Positions 35,301 through 47,035 of a DNA stretch of 64,000 nt are shown one piece after another. The stretch spans positions 1-64,000 of the forward strand of contig DF237018.1 of the NCBI GenBank assembly GCA_000708835.1, written 5' to 3'. Origin of the DNA: Klebsormidium nitens (lineage: Eukaryota > Streptophyta > Klebsormidiophyceae > Klebsormidiales > Klebsormidiaceae). The translations under genes and the position numbers were made by a program. The notes beneath the pieces are model-generated. The model saw only the letters and a program-made list of their open reading frames with translations. It searched no databases and was not told the DNA's origin. Within the stretch, counting starts at the first letter, position 1, and the number at the start of each line of letters is the position of its first letter.

Positions 35301-37606
35301 TCGCTGCTTGCAACTTTGAAAGCTGATTCCGTCAGTGCGGGTCACGAATTGGTTTCAAGCCGGCCAAGCGGCTGCTGCAGGTGCCGCAAGGACGCGGCGG
35401 GCCACTACGTGGCGTTCGACTACGAGCGGCAGGCCGCAAAGGCCCCCGAGAAGCAGAAGCTGACGCCCGCGACGGCCGACGAGCGCGCCGCGGTGTCCGC
35501 AGCGTTCAAAGCGCACTATGTGGCGAGCCTGATGCCCGCGGTGCGCGAGCGCGTGCTGGCGCAGGGGTGGCCCGAGGAGCTGGTGCTGGACGTGGCGCAC
35601 CGCATCAACAGCGGGCTCGGCTCGCTGGGCATGCCGCGCTACTACGTCCTGCTGGACCACCGCACCAACATGCACGCCGACGAGGACCAGGTCAGCGCGC
35701 GCCCCGCGGGGCCGAACGGGAAGACTGATGCTACTAAGCTGTTGTAAATGGTTGGTCGGGTTGCGCAGAACAGGTGGATTGTCTGGTCGTCGGGCTTGCT
35801 TTGGCTTTTGGCGTCGACGGTTCAGCCACGGCCGTAGTTGGTGTTCCCCATTTCAGGCTTCAGTACGTCTCATGTCTCGTGTTCCAGCTATTTACCTCTG
35901 GTGCGTCTCGTGTCCACTATTTTGGAAGAGGGCTGACCCACGGCCACCCTTTTTGAAAGTGACCTGTGACGCTGTTCTTTTGGCTGTTTCAGCTGCCGAT
36001 CGTGGTGGACGTGAAGCTGCAGGGGGGCGGCCCACGCGGGCGGCCGACCCCGTTCTACTTCATGGACCGCAACGAAAAGGCCGAGTACGAAGCCATGTTT
36101 GCCAACGAGGTGAGGAACTCGAAGTACAGCACAATACACAAGTATCCGCACTTCTTCTCCAAGTGATGACAACGGCTACCAATCTGTTTGCTGTCAATGG
36201 CAGAGTGGCACAGTGGCATCCGCTATCCTTTAACGCTCATGTCAAAGTGTGGTCAGCAGTAGAGCCAGAAGTGCGCGCATCTAAGGACGGTCGTCTTCCG
36301 AGGAACGCGCTTTTGGTCAGAATCATCCAAGGCAAATGATCACGAAGCTAACATCGTTTAAGAGCACCTGTACGAAGCCCTCAACTGTCATTACGAAGCG
36401 CGGAGGCAAGCATACCGAAAGTTCTGCATTTAGAATCTCCGGTCTGGCATGGACAAATCAAGGTCCCTGCCCACTCCACCTGCCTTCTTTCAAACAGGTA
36501 TCCTCTCGCAAAAGTTCCGCAAACATTGACAATCTGGCTGCGGTTCCTGCAGGGGGAGCGGCACTTGCGCGCGTGCCAGGCGCTGACCGACGCCACCGAC
36601 CCGTACCTGGGCTATTTAACGCTGCCTGGGGGCGGCCACTTCAGCGTGCGCGAGCGGACGCCCGTGAAGGAGAGCTACCCCGCGCTGGCGGTGGAGGCGG
36701 TGAAGGAGTTCAAGGACCTGCTGCTGGACGGGCGCGACGAGTGGGTGCACATGGCGCGCTCCTGGGGGACCATCCTCGCGACCCTGCACGCGCACGCGCC
36801 GCACGACTTCGACGCCAAGATGGTGAGCGGGGCTGGGCGGGTGCGGTTGGGCTTGGTTCTGGTGGTTAGGGTGGGTTCGAACGTGGAGCGCGTCATGTTC
36901 GTAGCTAGAGAAAGTCAGTTGAGTAGCTATACCGGATGTGGGAGTGGGGCGTCAGAAGCAGGGCGTTTGTTGGGCGAAGCAAGAGGTCCGACGAGAATCA
37001 TGTGAGGTGTTTAAGATGCGAAAGGACGGCTGGACGGGGATCTGAACAGATGCTTGACTTCCGCTGATTGATGTATGGCAGGGTTTCCTCGACTTTCCCT
37101 TCTGCAACGAGATGATTGAATTATCAGTCTTCTTCACGTTCCCGATATCGTCGACTTCGGGGCTGGGGGCCGACGGAGAGCTGGGGCTTTTATTTCGCCG
37201 TGCATTACTCATGTGGTCCTTTTCGCGCAGGGCCGCTTCCATTTCCGGCAGGAGGTGGACCAGCTGACGCGCCACTTCCGCACCGAGTTCGGGGACCTCC
37301 TCTGGCAGGTGAGCGGGCCGCAGTATCACGTCTATTGAAAATTCTCTCGGCAAAGCTGGACTCATACTACGTGTAGCAGCTAACAAGTGGGGGCGGGGAA
37401 GCATAACTCTCTGATATGCTGAAAGGAAGTTTGTCTTTTTTGTCAGAGAAAACAGCAGGTGTGAGGCTGCTTACAGCTTATCATCGACGGCTAATGCGTG
37501 GCTGTGCGTGCAGGTTGCACATGGGTACGCACTGCAAGTGGAGCAGGACTACCTGTACTTCAAGTCGAGCAAGCTGGTGCCAGACGACAGCCGCTCAGCC
37601 AAGTGA
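32320..37606 (+). CDS. DUF2252 family protein with plastid-type leader
   Basis: Eleven exons: 32320-32796, 33236-33368, 33576-33606, 33825-33899, 34171-34251, 34816-35070, 35381-35690, 35993-36109, 36553-36822, 37231-37308, 37514-37606 (639 residues; every junction in phase). Residues 1 to ~60 are Ser/Arg-rich and transit-like; a Lys-rich linker (KGKKKKKKG) follows. From ~160 the sequence follows DUF2252, a mainly bacterial family of unknown function: ASPFGLYRG, GDMHIYN (233-239), LNDFDES (254-260) with YDVWRLA after it, and in the C-terminal half HYVASLMPAVRERV, LGSLGMPRYYVLL, VVDVKLQ and LRACQALTDATDPYLGY. The GDxHxxN...DFD layout resembles phosphotransferase active sites of the kinase-like fold, so a phosphotransferase activity is possible but inferred. 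Upstream ATG 32275 is also in frame; 32320 was preferred because it follows a likely acceptor. Intron 6 holds a duplicated 39-mer. Confidence 0.88.
35196..35274. repeat. ~39-bp tandem duplication in an intron of the DUF2252 gene
   Basis: Two adjacent copies (about 35196-35235 and 35236-35274) share GAGAAGTCGACCGCTT and CAGTGCGTCAAAACTTCG, with one or two mismatches between them. The repeat lies wholly within the intron 35071-35380. Confidence 0.85.
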
Positions 37607-38852
37607 CCTCTCCATACCAACCAAAAGAGCGCACGCGCTCTCTATGCACATGCCAAGGCATACGGCAAAGCAACATGGCACGAACACCTCAGCGCGGAGA
37701 ACAGCACCGCGGAGATAGCCACGGCCCAGCAATGCTACCGAGAACGCAGATGGTAGTATAGGTGTAAGTACAGCTGTAGGGAACTAACGGACTCCTCGTA
37801 GACGGCCGAGCGGGCTCAGCTAGATTTGACTATCTCACACACTTTGGATCTGCGCGGCCAATAATGTAGCACTAGTGCAATGATGCTTCTGGACGTTTCA
37901 GCAAGATTGTAAGCAAAACGTATCCAGATTTAGCAGGATGAGATAGTCAAGGGCGAATAGAGTTGCTTGTGGAGCTAGGTAGAAAGTAGCTAGCTAACAT
38001 AATCTTTAAGGATTCCAGTTAGTGCTGACTGTAGCTAGACTCATGCAAATCTGAGCTGCAGTGCCGGTGTGTCAAACATTACTGTGTGGCATGATGCACA
38101 TTACGTAGTCACTTTCGAATTGGTTGCTATAGGTGGTCCATCGACTAAAATGAACAGGGCCGGGCCACTCGGATGAACTCGGAACACCGGCGTGCTCATT
38201 CAGCAATTTGACAAATAAGAACCGTTTGGATGTCGGAAAGACATCATTATAGTTGGGTACCATGGGCCGCGCGCGGCCGCTTCCATTTCACGAGGGGATC
38301 GGCTGATCGCGAGCTAGGCGAGGCTTCGCGAGGCGCGGTACGTGCCAGTGACATAATATGTCAGCATGAGTCTTACTGAGTACATGAAGTCGGATCTGTG
38401 TATATACGTCCAACCGGCGGCAGGCGCGGGCACGTACGCCTGCCTGTGCAGCTCCTATAGGGAGCTCGGAGTTGGAGCGTGTCCAACGGGCTGGTCTCTC
38501 ATATGTGCAATCGATCGAGTGTATTACTAGACACTGCATGACCTAGCGCGGCCCCAAGTGACTCGATCGAATGCAACATGCATACATGTAACATGCGTAT
38601 GTCTTTCGGCGGGCCAGCCGCGCTCGAAGTTGCAATTTACAAATATTTGAAAACGGCAATTGGCCGCCCGATCCAGGGCATTATGTAAAACTCACAGGGC
38701 CGCGCTCCTGCCAAATTAGTAAAAAGCGTTTCGTTCGCGAAGACAATGGAGTCCCCCTTGCCATTGAGCCTTCAAAGGGAACCCATGGTCAAGTCAACTC
38801 CCTGTCGGACCGGACCCAACCATGTCGATCTATCGTCCTCTCAAAGATCGTC
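37607..38852. other. Spacer between convergent genes, nothing recognised
   Basis: The DUF2252 gene and the minus-strand gene ending at 38853 converge here. I see only AT-rich spacer with short CTAGCTAG-type palindromes around 37985. No coding frame, RNA gene or long repeat is supported. Confidence 0.5.
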
Positions 38853-40936
38853 TTAACTCTTTTGATACGTCGAAGGTCCATTGCCTGCAGAATCTGCTGA
38901 CATATCAAACATGCTGAGCAGATCAAGACTCGCTGCCGAGCCTCTAACTGCGGTCATAAGCGTGTTGGCTCGATCAAAGACTTCGTCGAAACCTGCCTGC
39001 ATCGGCTTCCAAATTGCGGGCTCCTTCTGAAGGTTAATCCTTGACTTGGTTCGACTGCCCTCCATCCCAGGACCCAGATCTTGACCGAGAGCCCAGTCTA
39101 GCACACTTTGACTTTTTGATTTTGACTCACTCCGTTTTCGAGGTGCATGTCGCTCATCTTGATTTCGGGCCCCCATCCAATCATCTTGTTCCTCAGAAGG
39201 GCTGCGGTCTCGACGACGGTCGTTGTTACTGGAGGCTGTGCGCTCTTTCGAAGCCCACAATACGCGAGCCGCAATGAGGATGCAGCAGAGGACCGCGCCC
39301 GTGGTCAAAACGACCTGTAATCAAAGGGGACTCGGTTGCTGGTGCTTATCCAGCTGATGAGCCCTCTGCATGGCTAAGTGCGTCAACAGGCAGCACGTCC
39401 AAACGGACATACAGAGTAAGTGAGTCGTGGCAGCTTTGAAGAATCCTCCTAAACTTGTGGGCGCTTCTCAAAGTGTCGCTAAAGATCTCAGGATGCTCGA
39501 TTCATCACAACGTCTGAGCTAACACAATCTGTGATCTTCTATGACCTGCGGCCCCTCACCTCAAGCACGGCCTTGCACAGCCAGACCCCTGCCAGTGCCA
39601 CTACTCCGTACAGCACCGCTTCAACACTCTTCTTTGGCACAGAGCTGGGCAGCGACTTCGTAATGGTCGCCGCCAGAGCCCGGGCTAGCCGTTGCATCCA
39701 CCGAAGAGCAGAGCCGGCTAGGCCCACCAAACCGGCCCGCCCAAACACCAAGCCCTGCATCGACTCCACCCCCCCCTCATCCGAACTTTGCACGTCCATC
39801 CCCTCTTCCGTCTCCGGTACAGCCCTGGCGGGTCTGCTCGGATTCAACGCCTCTGCCGGCAAGGCTCCCCGCCGCTCAGTGTTGTTCTGGGCCTCGGAGG
39901 GCCGCAGTTGTGTACTGGACGACTCAGAACCTGCACGACTCCTCCACCGTCTCCCCTCTGCAACTTGTGACCTCTGGCTCCTGCGACGACGCCCCTCCTC
40001 CCGCAAACCCTCTTCCCCCGTTTTTTGAGTGGTGGCCCCGTTTTCACTTCCACCTTTCTTTTCCGCCGTCCGCTGGGCAGCTTGAAAAGTTGGCACGTTC
40101 CGCTTGGCGCTCTCTTGTAGCGGCACACTTACTGATGCGCCACCATCTGCACTCCTGCCCTCAAAGGTCTCATGCCAAGGCCTTGCGGCTCGCCCTTCGA
40201 GGGCCCCCTCCCTTCCGCTGAAGCGTGAGGCGCCACCGAGGACGTCGCTGGGTTGAGCTCCACGCAAAAGCTCATTCTTTATCAGACGGGGGACTTTATC
40301 AAGAGGTGATGCAACATCCGCATCACCGCTAGCGAAACCTTTGATCCCCTCCAGTGAATCCTGCTCCGCTGACCCGCTTGCTTGGGTTTCTCTGAAGGGC
40401 AGGTCCGCTAGCTGAGGGCTGCTGTTCCAACTTACTTGCGGCCACGAATCAAGACTCGCACCGTACATGGTGCTGCGCCAGGTCTGCTCTTCCAGGTTCT
40501 CAGAGTGAGATATGTTAGAAACTGCGTGGTGCAACTCATTCTGCTCCGCTTCGCTGTCCCAGCATCCTCTCTCCAAATACAGCTGCGATATTGTGTCAAG
40601 GTCGGGAAGCTCGTGCGTATCGCTCTCTGTGTGAGCTTTACGAGAGGATTCCGCCCCCTGAAAGACATCTTCCACTGTCTCCAGTCTGCTGTGACGGTAC
40701 ACCGCATTGACCATCCAAGGGGCAGCCACTTTTCGTGAAACAGCCACTCCCTTTAGTCCCTCCCCCGAAATTGGACGGAGGCAGAGGCCTTTGACCACAG
40801 GTGGCCCATTCTGCTCCTCTCTCAACCGGCCTACACAATGTGTAGTGGACACACTCCGATGGACATCAAAGTCTTGGCTTCCAGCTCTGGCAAAAGCCTT
40901 TGCTGGCCTCAGCGTTGCAGCTCGTGTGGCGTCCAT
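38853..40936 (-). CDS. Unrecognised 612-residue protein with two C-terminal-half membrane segments
   Basis: Two exons: 40936-39560 (ATG to GTGAGG donor) and 39314-38853 (acceptor TTACAG), joined in phase. I do not recognise the family. The N-terminus (MDATRAATLRPAKAFARAG) is Ala/Arg-rich and could be an organelle leader. Residues ~30-380 are hydrophilic and low in structure, with many Ser, Glu and Arg, including a basic GRRRRSQRSQ stretch. A hydrophobic Gly/Leu segment follows (LVFGRAGLVGLAGSALRWM), then a likely transmembrane helix (AVLYGVVALAGVWLCKAVL) and a second immediately after the splice (VVLTTGAVLCCILIAARVLW). These two make a probable hairpin. The C-terminal ~130 residues are charged, with a conserved-looking amphipathic end (EPAIWKPMQAGFDEVFDRA). 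The plausible role is a membrane-anchored protein; function unknown. The pair with the gene at 41481 is head-to-head. Confidence 0.7.
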
Positions 40937-41480
40937 TCAGAGCAGGAAAATGCAAGTTAAAAGAACAGAGGAAAAAAGTCTCTATCCTGGAAAGAGCATC
41001 TTCCAGCGACTTTCCTCAGCTGTCCTCCCTCTCAATCGTTTTGTCTACAGATAGGTAATACAGTCGCTTGTCATGTTGAGCCGGAGTCCTCGCTCTAGGG
41101 AGCTCCACGAAAACTTCACGGCATGTCTGTCTCCCAAACGAAAATCTGCATATTTTTAGAAGCATAAGCGCCTGTGCTCGACCAAGAAACCGTGAGCCGA
41201 CGGCAAGCATTTTCCAGATCCGGGCAGGGCCCCGACAAAGGACCGGCAGATTTACGGCCTACCGTCATTCATAAGAAGATCGGCTTTCAAACAATCTCTT
41301 CAACTTGGAACTTTAAAATCGACGCAGTGAGGAAGACCTCAAGTGTTCAGCTCGCGTAAATTGAGTTCTTGGATCACGCTTTGCTTGCTGCTACAGTGCT
41401 ATAGCACTAGTGCATGTGGCACCATCAACACAAGGGCAGCGCAGCGGTGGCAGCCTTTCCCTGCCGCCAGATTTGACAGG
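40937..41480. promoter_or_regulatory. Short divergent promoter spacer
   Basis: Only ~540 bases separate two outward start codons, so the promoters may be shared. The downstream gene's frame is open from 41343 without an ATG; an upstream exon ending at the GTTCAG acceptor near 41349 is an alternative to the start at 41481. Confidence 0.35.
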
Positions 41481-44400
41481 ATGGCGTGCGAAGCAGTTGG
41501 GATCACGTGCGCTCAGTTGCAAGCGGTTGGGCCCCGCCTTAAACAACGCGCTGCCCAGCCGATTCCAGAGGTGCCCACCTCCCCAGCGTTTGCGAGGGCT
41601 TCAAAGGGCAGGCGGCAGCGGCAGGGTTTACGTTCCAGCACCCAAAGACAGAGCAGCTGTTGCTGCTGCAGAAGAGGCTTGGAGCAGTTGTTGCAGACCA
41701 AGCTCAGGAGACAAGGTGGCGCATGTTCGGGGTGGGGCTCTGACCATCCCTTTACACTTGAAGCTCATGGTGCCCTTTCGCATCAGAAGAGGGGGGCAGC
41801 CGCAAGGGCAATTGGCGGCCCGCCAAACTCCCGTCGTGGCCCATTAGACAGCCCCGGTACGCTGCCAGAGGTAGAGATCATCACTAGGGAGGGGGTCATT
41901 CGCCGAAATGTGCGGCCCAAAGAGGAGCCAGCGCCAGGCACCGCGGGCCAGCCCAAGGAAGACGAAGAGGTGCAATTTGAATCCTCTGGGGCAGGATTGG
42001 CAGAGGGGTTTGCGAGGTTGCAAGAGCAAGCGGCACGGGCGCAATTGCAGGGGGAGAGGAAGCGGGCGGAAGAGTTTCGGGAAGGGGACACGGGCGCACA
42101 GGGCTTGGGTGGCGCTTCGGCAGGGGGAGAAGAAGGGGAGACGGATCCTGTAAAAGCCAGGATAGCAGCGATGAAGAAGAAGGCTCTGGAGTACAAGGCT
42201 GCGAAGGACGCTTTGTCACAAGGTGGCAGTGGGGTACAATCAACCACGAGACTCGATTCACAAAGCATTGCCGATGCTGCGGAGAGGAGTGGAGGTGAAA
42301 GTTTGTCAGAGGACAATGCAGGCGGGGAATCTGCAGAGGACCCGGTTAAGGCCAGAACAGAAGCAATGAAAAAGAAAGCCCTGGAGTACAAAAGTGCGCA
42401 AGCGGCCCCTAGCCCCCCAGTCCAGCCTGCAGCTTCCGAACCTGACCCCCTAGAAAACGTCATCCAGCCCCCCGAGGAATCCGAAGGAGGGGGCATCGGC
42501 CCTGAGCTGGCGTTGCTGATGTCACAACGGCGGCGAATTGAAGCGTCCCCTTATGCAAATGTTATTAAGCCGTTGGAGCGCCCGAGCGAGGAGAATATGC
42601 CGGAAATTGAGATTGAGGTGGGAAACCAGGGGGCGGTGAATGGGCCACCGAGTCAGCGGGTGTTGGACCAACAGGAGGACGAGGAGTATAAGCCCAAGGT
42701 GGCGACATGGTGAGACGAAGTGTCCTGTTGGAACCTCCTTTGATGTGTTCTAGACATCTACAAAAAGAGTGGCTCTGGCGTCAGTACAATCTGTTGCGGG
42801 CATCGGGAGCTTTATCGAATCTGGCCACTGTGGTTGTGAATGGGATAACTTCATGATACTTTCGCTCTGGCCAGGCCCCCGTGCCCAGGCGGCTGAATAT
42901 ATCTTGAGCCCTTAAGGTCACCGAAGTTCATCCTTATTTTGGGATTGCCGACTCAGTCGTTCCAGTCCACTGTAAGCCTCTCTTGCTGGAAACACTGAAT
43001 CGTACGTGAGCGTCATTAGAAGCAATCTATCATGAGCGAATAGAGGACACGTGGCAGTCATCCGCGCTTTGACCCCCTTGCTTTCCCAATTGCAGGGGAG
43101 TATTCCCGCGGCCTCAGAACATCAGCCAGGCGGTGAGTGGCCCGCTGAGATATGTGTCATCCAAGCCAACGTTGCATAAGGATACTCCAACCAACGACAA
43201 TTCGAGATCCCAGCCACGTTTCCTGTCATTGGCGACGCATCCTTATCCTTTCTTGGCTCAGTCCTGAAGCCCAAGGGTGTCTTGCCCATGCCTGTGAGAC
43301 GGTCGCTGACGTCATACTTCAAGACGTCAAGAACAAGAACCTTCTTCTTACGTTCACCCTTTGTGACTGCGCAGTACGGAGGGGGGCGCACGATCCGGCC
43401 GGGTGAGGCGTTGATCAGCGACGAAGAGAAGGCGGCGCGGGACAAGAAGACCATGGCACTGATTGACGCGTACAAGAAGAAGATGGGCATCGAGATGGAG
43501 CCGGCACTGAAAGAAAAGGCCGAGAAGGTGGGCCGTCCGCTCAGGCTTCGAAACACAATGTCCTCTGCGTTTTTGGTAGCATCTGTGCTCAATATTTCGG
43601 GAAAAGTTTGGGTACTAGGTCTCGTAGATCATCAAGGTAGGAAGTGATTATGGGTGTGCTCGTAATCTTGCCACCCTTGCAGAGATGCCAAGGACTGTAG
43701 ACGAGGGGGGAATTTGTAAATGAAGAAATTTTTCCAAGGCATGGATGGTGTGAATTTACGAGAGCTCTGAAACTGAAGAGACGTCATTCCGTTGCGTCTG
43801 AGCTGTGCTTGTGGAAATCGTCAATTGTACTGCGTCTGACTGTGAACCTCGTCTGCTGACTCCTTTTAGGCGCTTGCTGCGGGGGAGGCATTGATGAAGC
43901 GCGGGGCGCTCCGGCAGTCGCTCGTCTACTTTGACGAGGTTGTCCAGGAGACGCCCTTCAGAGTGAGCACGCGCACCACGAGGCCTCCCCGCGCTTCTCG
44001 TTTCTTAGTACTTTCATCTAGGGTGTGTCTGGAATGCTGGAAAGCAATTGCTCACTTGGGCTTCTTCTACCCTCGAACGTCAGCCAGTGTCACTTGGGAA
44101 ACGCGGAAAAGGAACGATCATCGAACTCCGGACAACCCCTTCACTTCCAAGAGCGTGCATGTGCGAGTTTACACCGGCTCTGCTTTTCAAAGTCTGACTG
44201 GGCTCGACAGACTGTAGCCCTTCATCCGCTACCACCGTCGGTTCAGAACGTGCTTGATTGAGTCGTTCAAAGGTTTCGACGTTCCCCGTCCATCGATTTC
44301 AACTGCTCGCGACTTTCGGGTCCGCCCAACAACGTCCTCCGAGTTGAGGACATGCAGATTGTCGACGAATTGACCAAGGGCCGCTTGAGCAAATCAAACA

Positions 44401-45737
44401 CGTTCCGAAGCTGCCAGTCAAGGCCCACACCGGTCCCGCTTGGTCAGTTTTGGAGTCACTGGCTCTCTTCAAAGAAAGAAACTTTCGTTCTTCCTCCGCT
44501 TGGGTGTCGCTGGCTCACTTCATTGAAAATCATCCGTTCCTTCTCTGCTTCAAATGTGAGTCGCTGGCGTTCTAAAATGGAAACAGAACGATTCAAATTT
44601 TCTGTGCTCCAGTCGGAGGTGCACGGCGCGGCGCTGCTGAACAAGGCGGTGGTGTTGGATTCGTTGAGCGAGTCGGAGGCGGCGCGGCCGCTGTACGAGA
44701 AGCTGGCGCAGCACCCGAAGGCTTACATCTCGAGGAAGGCGGGGCAAATGCTGTTCGGGTTTCAGGTGAGGCGTGGGGGCACGTCGAAAACCCAGTGCGC
44801 CGAAGTACTGGGAGTTGTGTTGGAGCGGGGTTTACAGGGGGCCAATACCTGCGAGTTTGAGCGTTGCTTGTCTGTGAATTTCTACCTCTGCTGGAGGCGG
44901 TGCCATTTTTAGAAGTTCGAGAGGCAAGTATGTGGAAATCCTTATTGCACCGGGCTTGGGTTGGAGCGGACAGTCTCGAGGATGGCAGTGCTTGAAATAC
45001 TCGAGCGAGCATCACTGTTTCAAGATGCCGACAAACGCAACGCCAGCAACCGTTGCACTGGTGCGCTTCGTTTTGAATGGTTACGACTTCGGACGGGTGA
45101 CCATCAAAACCGACTTTCAACGGGTAAACCATAGCTCCACTCGTCGGCAGTCTCTTTGATAGCCTCTGATCTATAGGGCAGAACTTCAGATGCTAACGTT
45201 GACAGTCTTCGACTGAGAAAAACACTTATGTTGGCTGGACTTCATCTCTACTGAGCGAAATCTGGTTCTTCGCGGCCACTAGTGCTTCTGATCGCTGCTC
45301 GTCTGAAACAGCAAGCATACGATAACCCCTAGCAGCCAGTCTGTACCAGAGCAGTGTTGTAGTTGCAAGTCGCGGGTTTCTGAATTTAAAACCACCCCAA
45401 ACAAGCTATGACCTTTTTCTTGGTCCACGACGCCGCTGCCCTTGACTCCGCTAACTCCTGACTCCGAATTGCCAACCCGAGTCTTGCCGTTGGGTGCCTT
45501 CAGGCGGCGGAGAAGCTCAAGTTCAGCAAGAACAAGATCAAGTTCCACGACCCGTCTGTGTACCAGAAGTACCTCAGCCGCTTCAGCAACGGCTACGACA
45601 ACACGTACGCGCCGTCCGCCGCGGAGGTCGAGCAGAGCGCGCGCGACGCGAGCAAGTCGACGGTCTTCGCGCTGGCCATGGTCGGGGCGCCGCTCGTCCT
45701 CATTGGAGCACTTATAGCGTCCCGGGGGCTCATCTGA
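41481..45737 (+). CDS. Plastid-type TPR-like protein with C-terminal membrane anchor
   Basis: Six exons: 41481-42709, 43096-43132, 43375-43527, 43870-43962, 44613-44765, 45504-45737 (632 residues, all in phase). The N-terminal ~130 residues are Arg/Gln/Ser-rich and leader-like. A long disordered acidic part follows, with two near-identical motifs, DPVKARIAAMKKKALEYKAA and DPVKARTEAMKKKALEYKSA, ~65 residues apart. The C-terminal third is helical: EALMKRGALRQSLVYFDEVV, then LDSLSESEAARPLYEKLAQHPKA, where TPR-like helices pair. This resembles a plant plastid TPR-like family in which ALxxGxYxQA and LYxxLxxHP helices recur. The end is KSTVFALAMVGAPLVLIGAL, a probable transmembrane anchor followed by a short basic tail. 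Substrates or partners are unknown. The exact start is uncertain. Confidence 0.75.
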
Positions 45738-46709
45738 GGAGAGCGACGGGACAAGTACATTTTTGACGAGATAATTTGCGGAAGCTGAGTAGGTGTGCAG
45801 AGAGCGCTCTTTCGTCGAACGACGGCAAGTCAGACTCTTGGAAGTCCCTGGAGTTGTCCCTCTTCTTTTGAGGTGAACCTGATTGAAGCGGTCGAAAGCG
45901 GAAGTGGCCAGCGGAACGCTCGATGATTTTGAGACCCCCCCGGATTGTACTCGTAGGCAAGGGACAAAGACGACATCTTTACGTCCTCTTCACCATTCCA
46001 TTACTGGCTTACACGGAACTAAGATCCTCCACAAGTTCGAGTATAAAGTTCCGAAATGTTCGGGCTTGCTGAGACAGATTGGACCAAAGCTTCTTTTGAA
46101 CGCATCTCATACTTGGCGGGCTGGATCGCTCTGGCCAATGCTTTGCGCATGCTACGCTGCGCTTGCAAAGATGATCGACATCAAGATCTTGCTGACGTAG
46201 TCCGATGATCAGTGCATTACCTTCCCTCTTGCAAAGGCCGATGACTACGCAATGATTGCATGTGCTATGAGCTGATTGTGCGTTGTTTCATAATCGTAGA
46301 CCACGGCTTAACAATTTCCATTGGATGGCATGCCGATCGAATATGCAATCCCTAAGGTCGAAACCTTCAGGGAAACGTGCCCCAGCTAGGGGAAACGCCC
46401 ATTTTGCCACGCCGCGCAGTCCGCTCACGAAGTCCTGTACAAATGAACTGGCGGCCGCGGCCCATGGTCACTTCGACATGATGAACAGACTCCGTTAGCA
46501 ACCAATTGCATGTGAGCTGGATCGACAATTGTAACATACATGTTGGGGCCGTCTGGCGACGGCCAAGGCTTGCCTCTTCCGATTTATCGACCGGCTGGAA
46601 TTAAGCACACAGAGACGACCCGGGCAGAGGAGCCTGTACACAAGTCTCAGTTTCGAAGTCTGGAAGTTTCGACGTCGGTACCCTTCCATGCACGAACTTC
46701 GACGGCGAA

Positions 46710-47035
46710 GCTGTCGAAGCACCCTTGCTCGGAAGCGGCGACGAAATAAGCAGCTAGGCTATCGTTTTGATGTCGCGGCGGTGTCGCGGCTGCTCGGAAG
46801 CAGCGACAAAACAACGCATGCACAATTTCAACCGCACGATTATTTCTCGACGGACGGCCCACAAACATGGCATCAAGGGCCACACCATTCTGAGGCGACG
46901 CATCCATGTCGTACAGCGGACAATGGTCGCCATCGAAGCTCCGACGGCTGCTCGGAAGCAGCGGCCAGACAGGGCACACACTTTTCAACCGCACGATGAA
47001 TCCTCGACGGACGGCCACAAACAATCATCGAGGGG
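46710..47035. repeat. Imperfect interspersed repeat units (TGCTCGGAAGCRGCG ... CGACGGACGGCC)
   Basis: TGCTCGGAAGC occurs at about 46729, 46790 and 46950. After the second and third copies the sequence TTTCAACCGCACGAT, an -TTCTCGACGGACGGCC-like block and ACAAACA recur in the same order, giving two ~80-base related units with diverged spacers and one truncated unit. Confidence 0.7.

Noticed and set aside
41783-42496. 237-residue minus-strand open frame
   Set aside because: It mirrors the low-complexity exon 1 of the TPR-like gene; GC-rich repeats keep the opposite frame open by chance.
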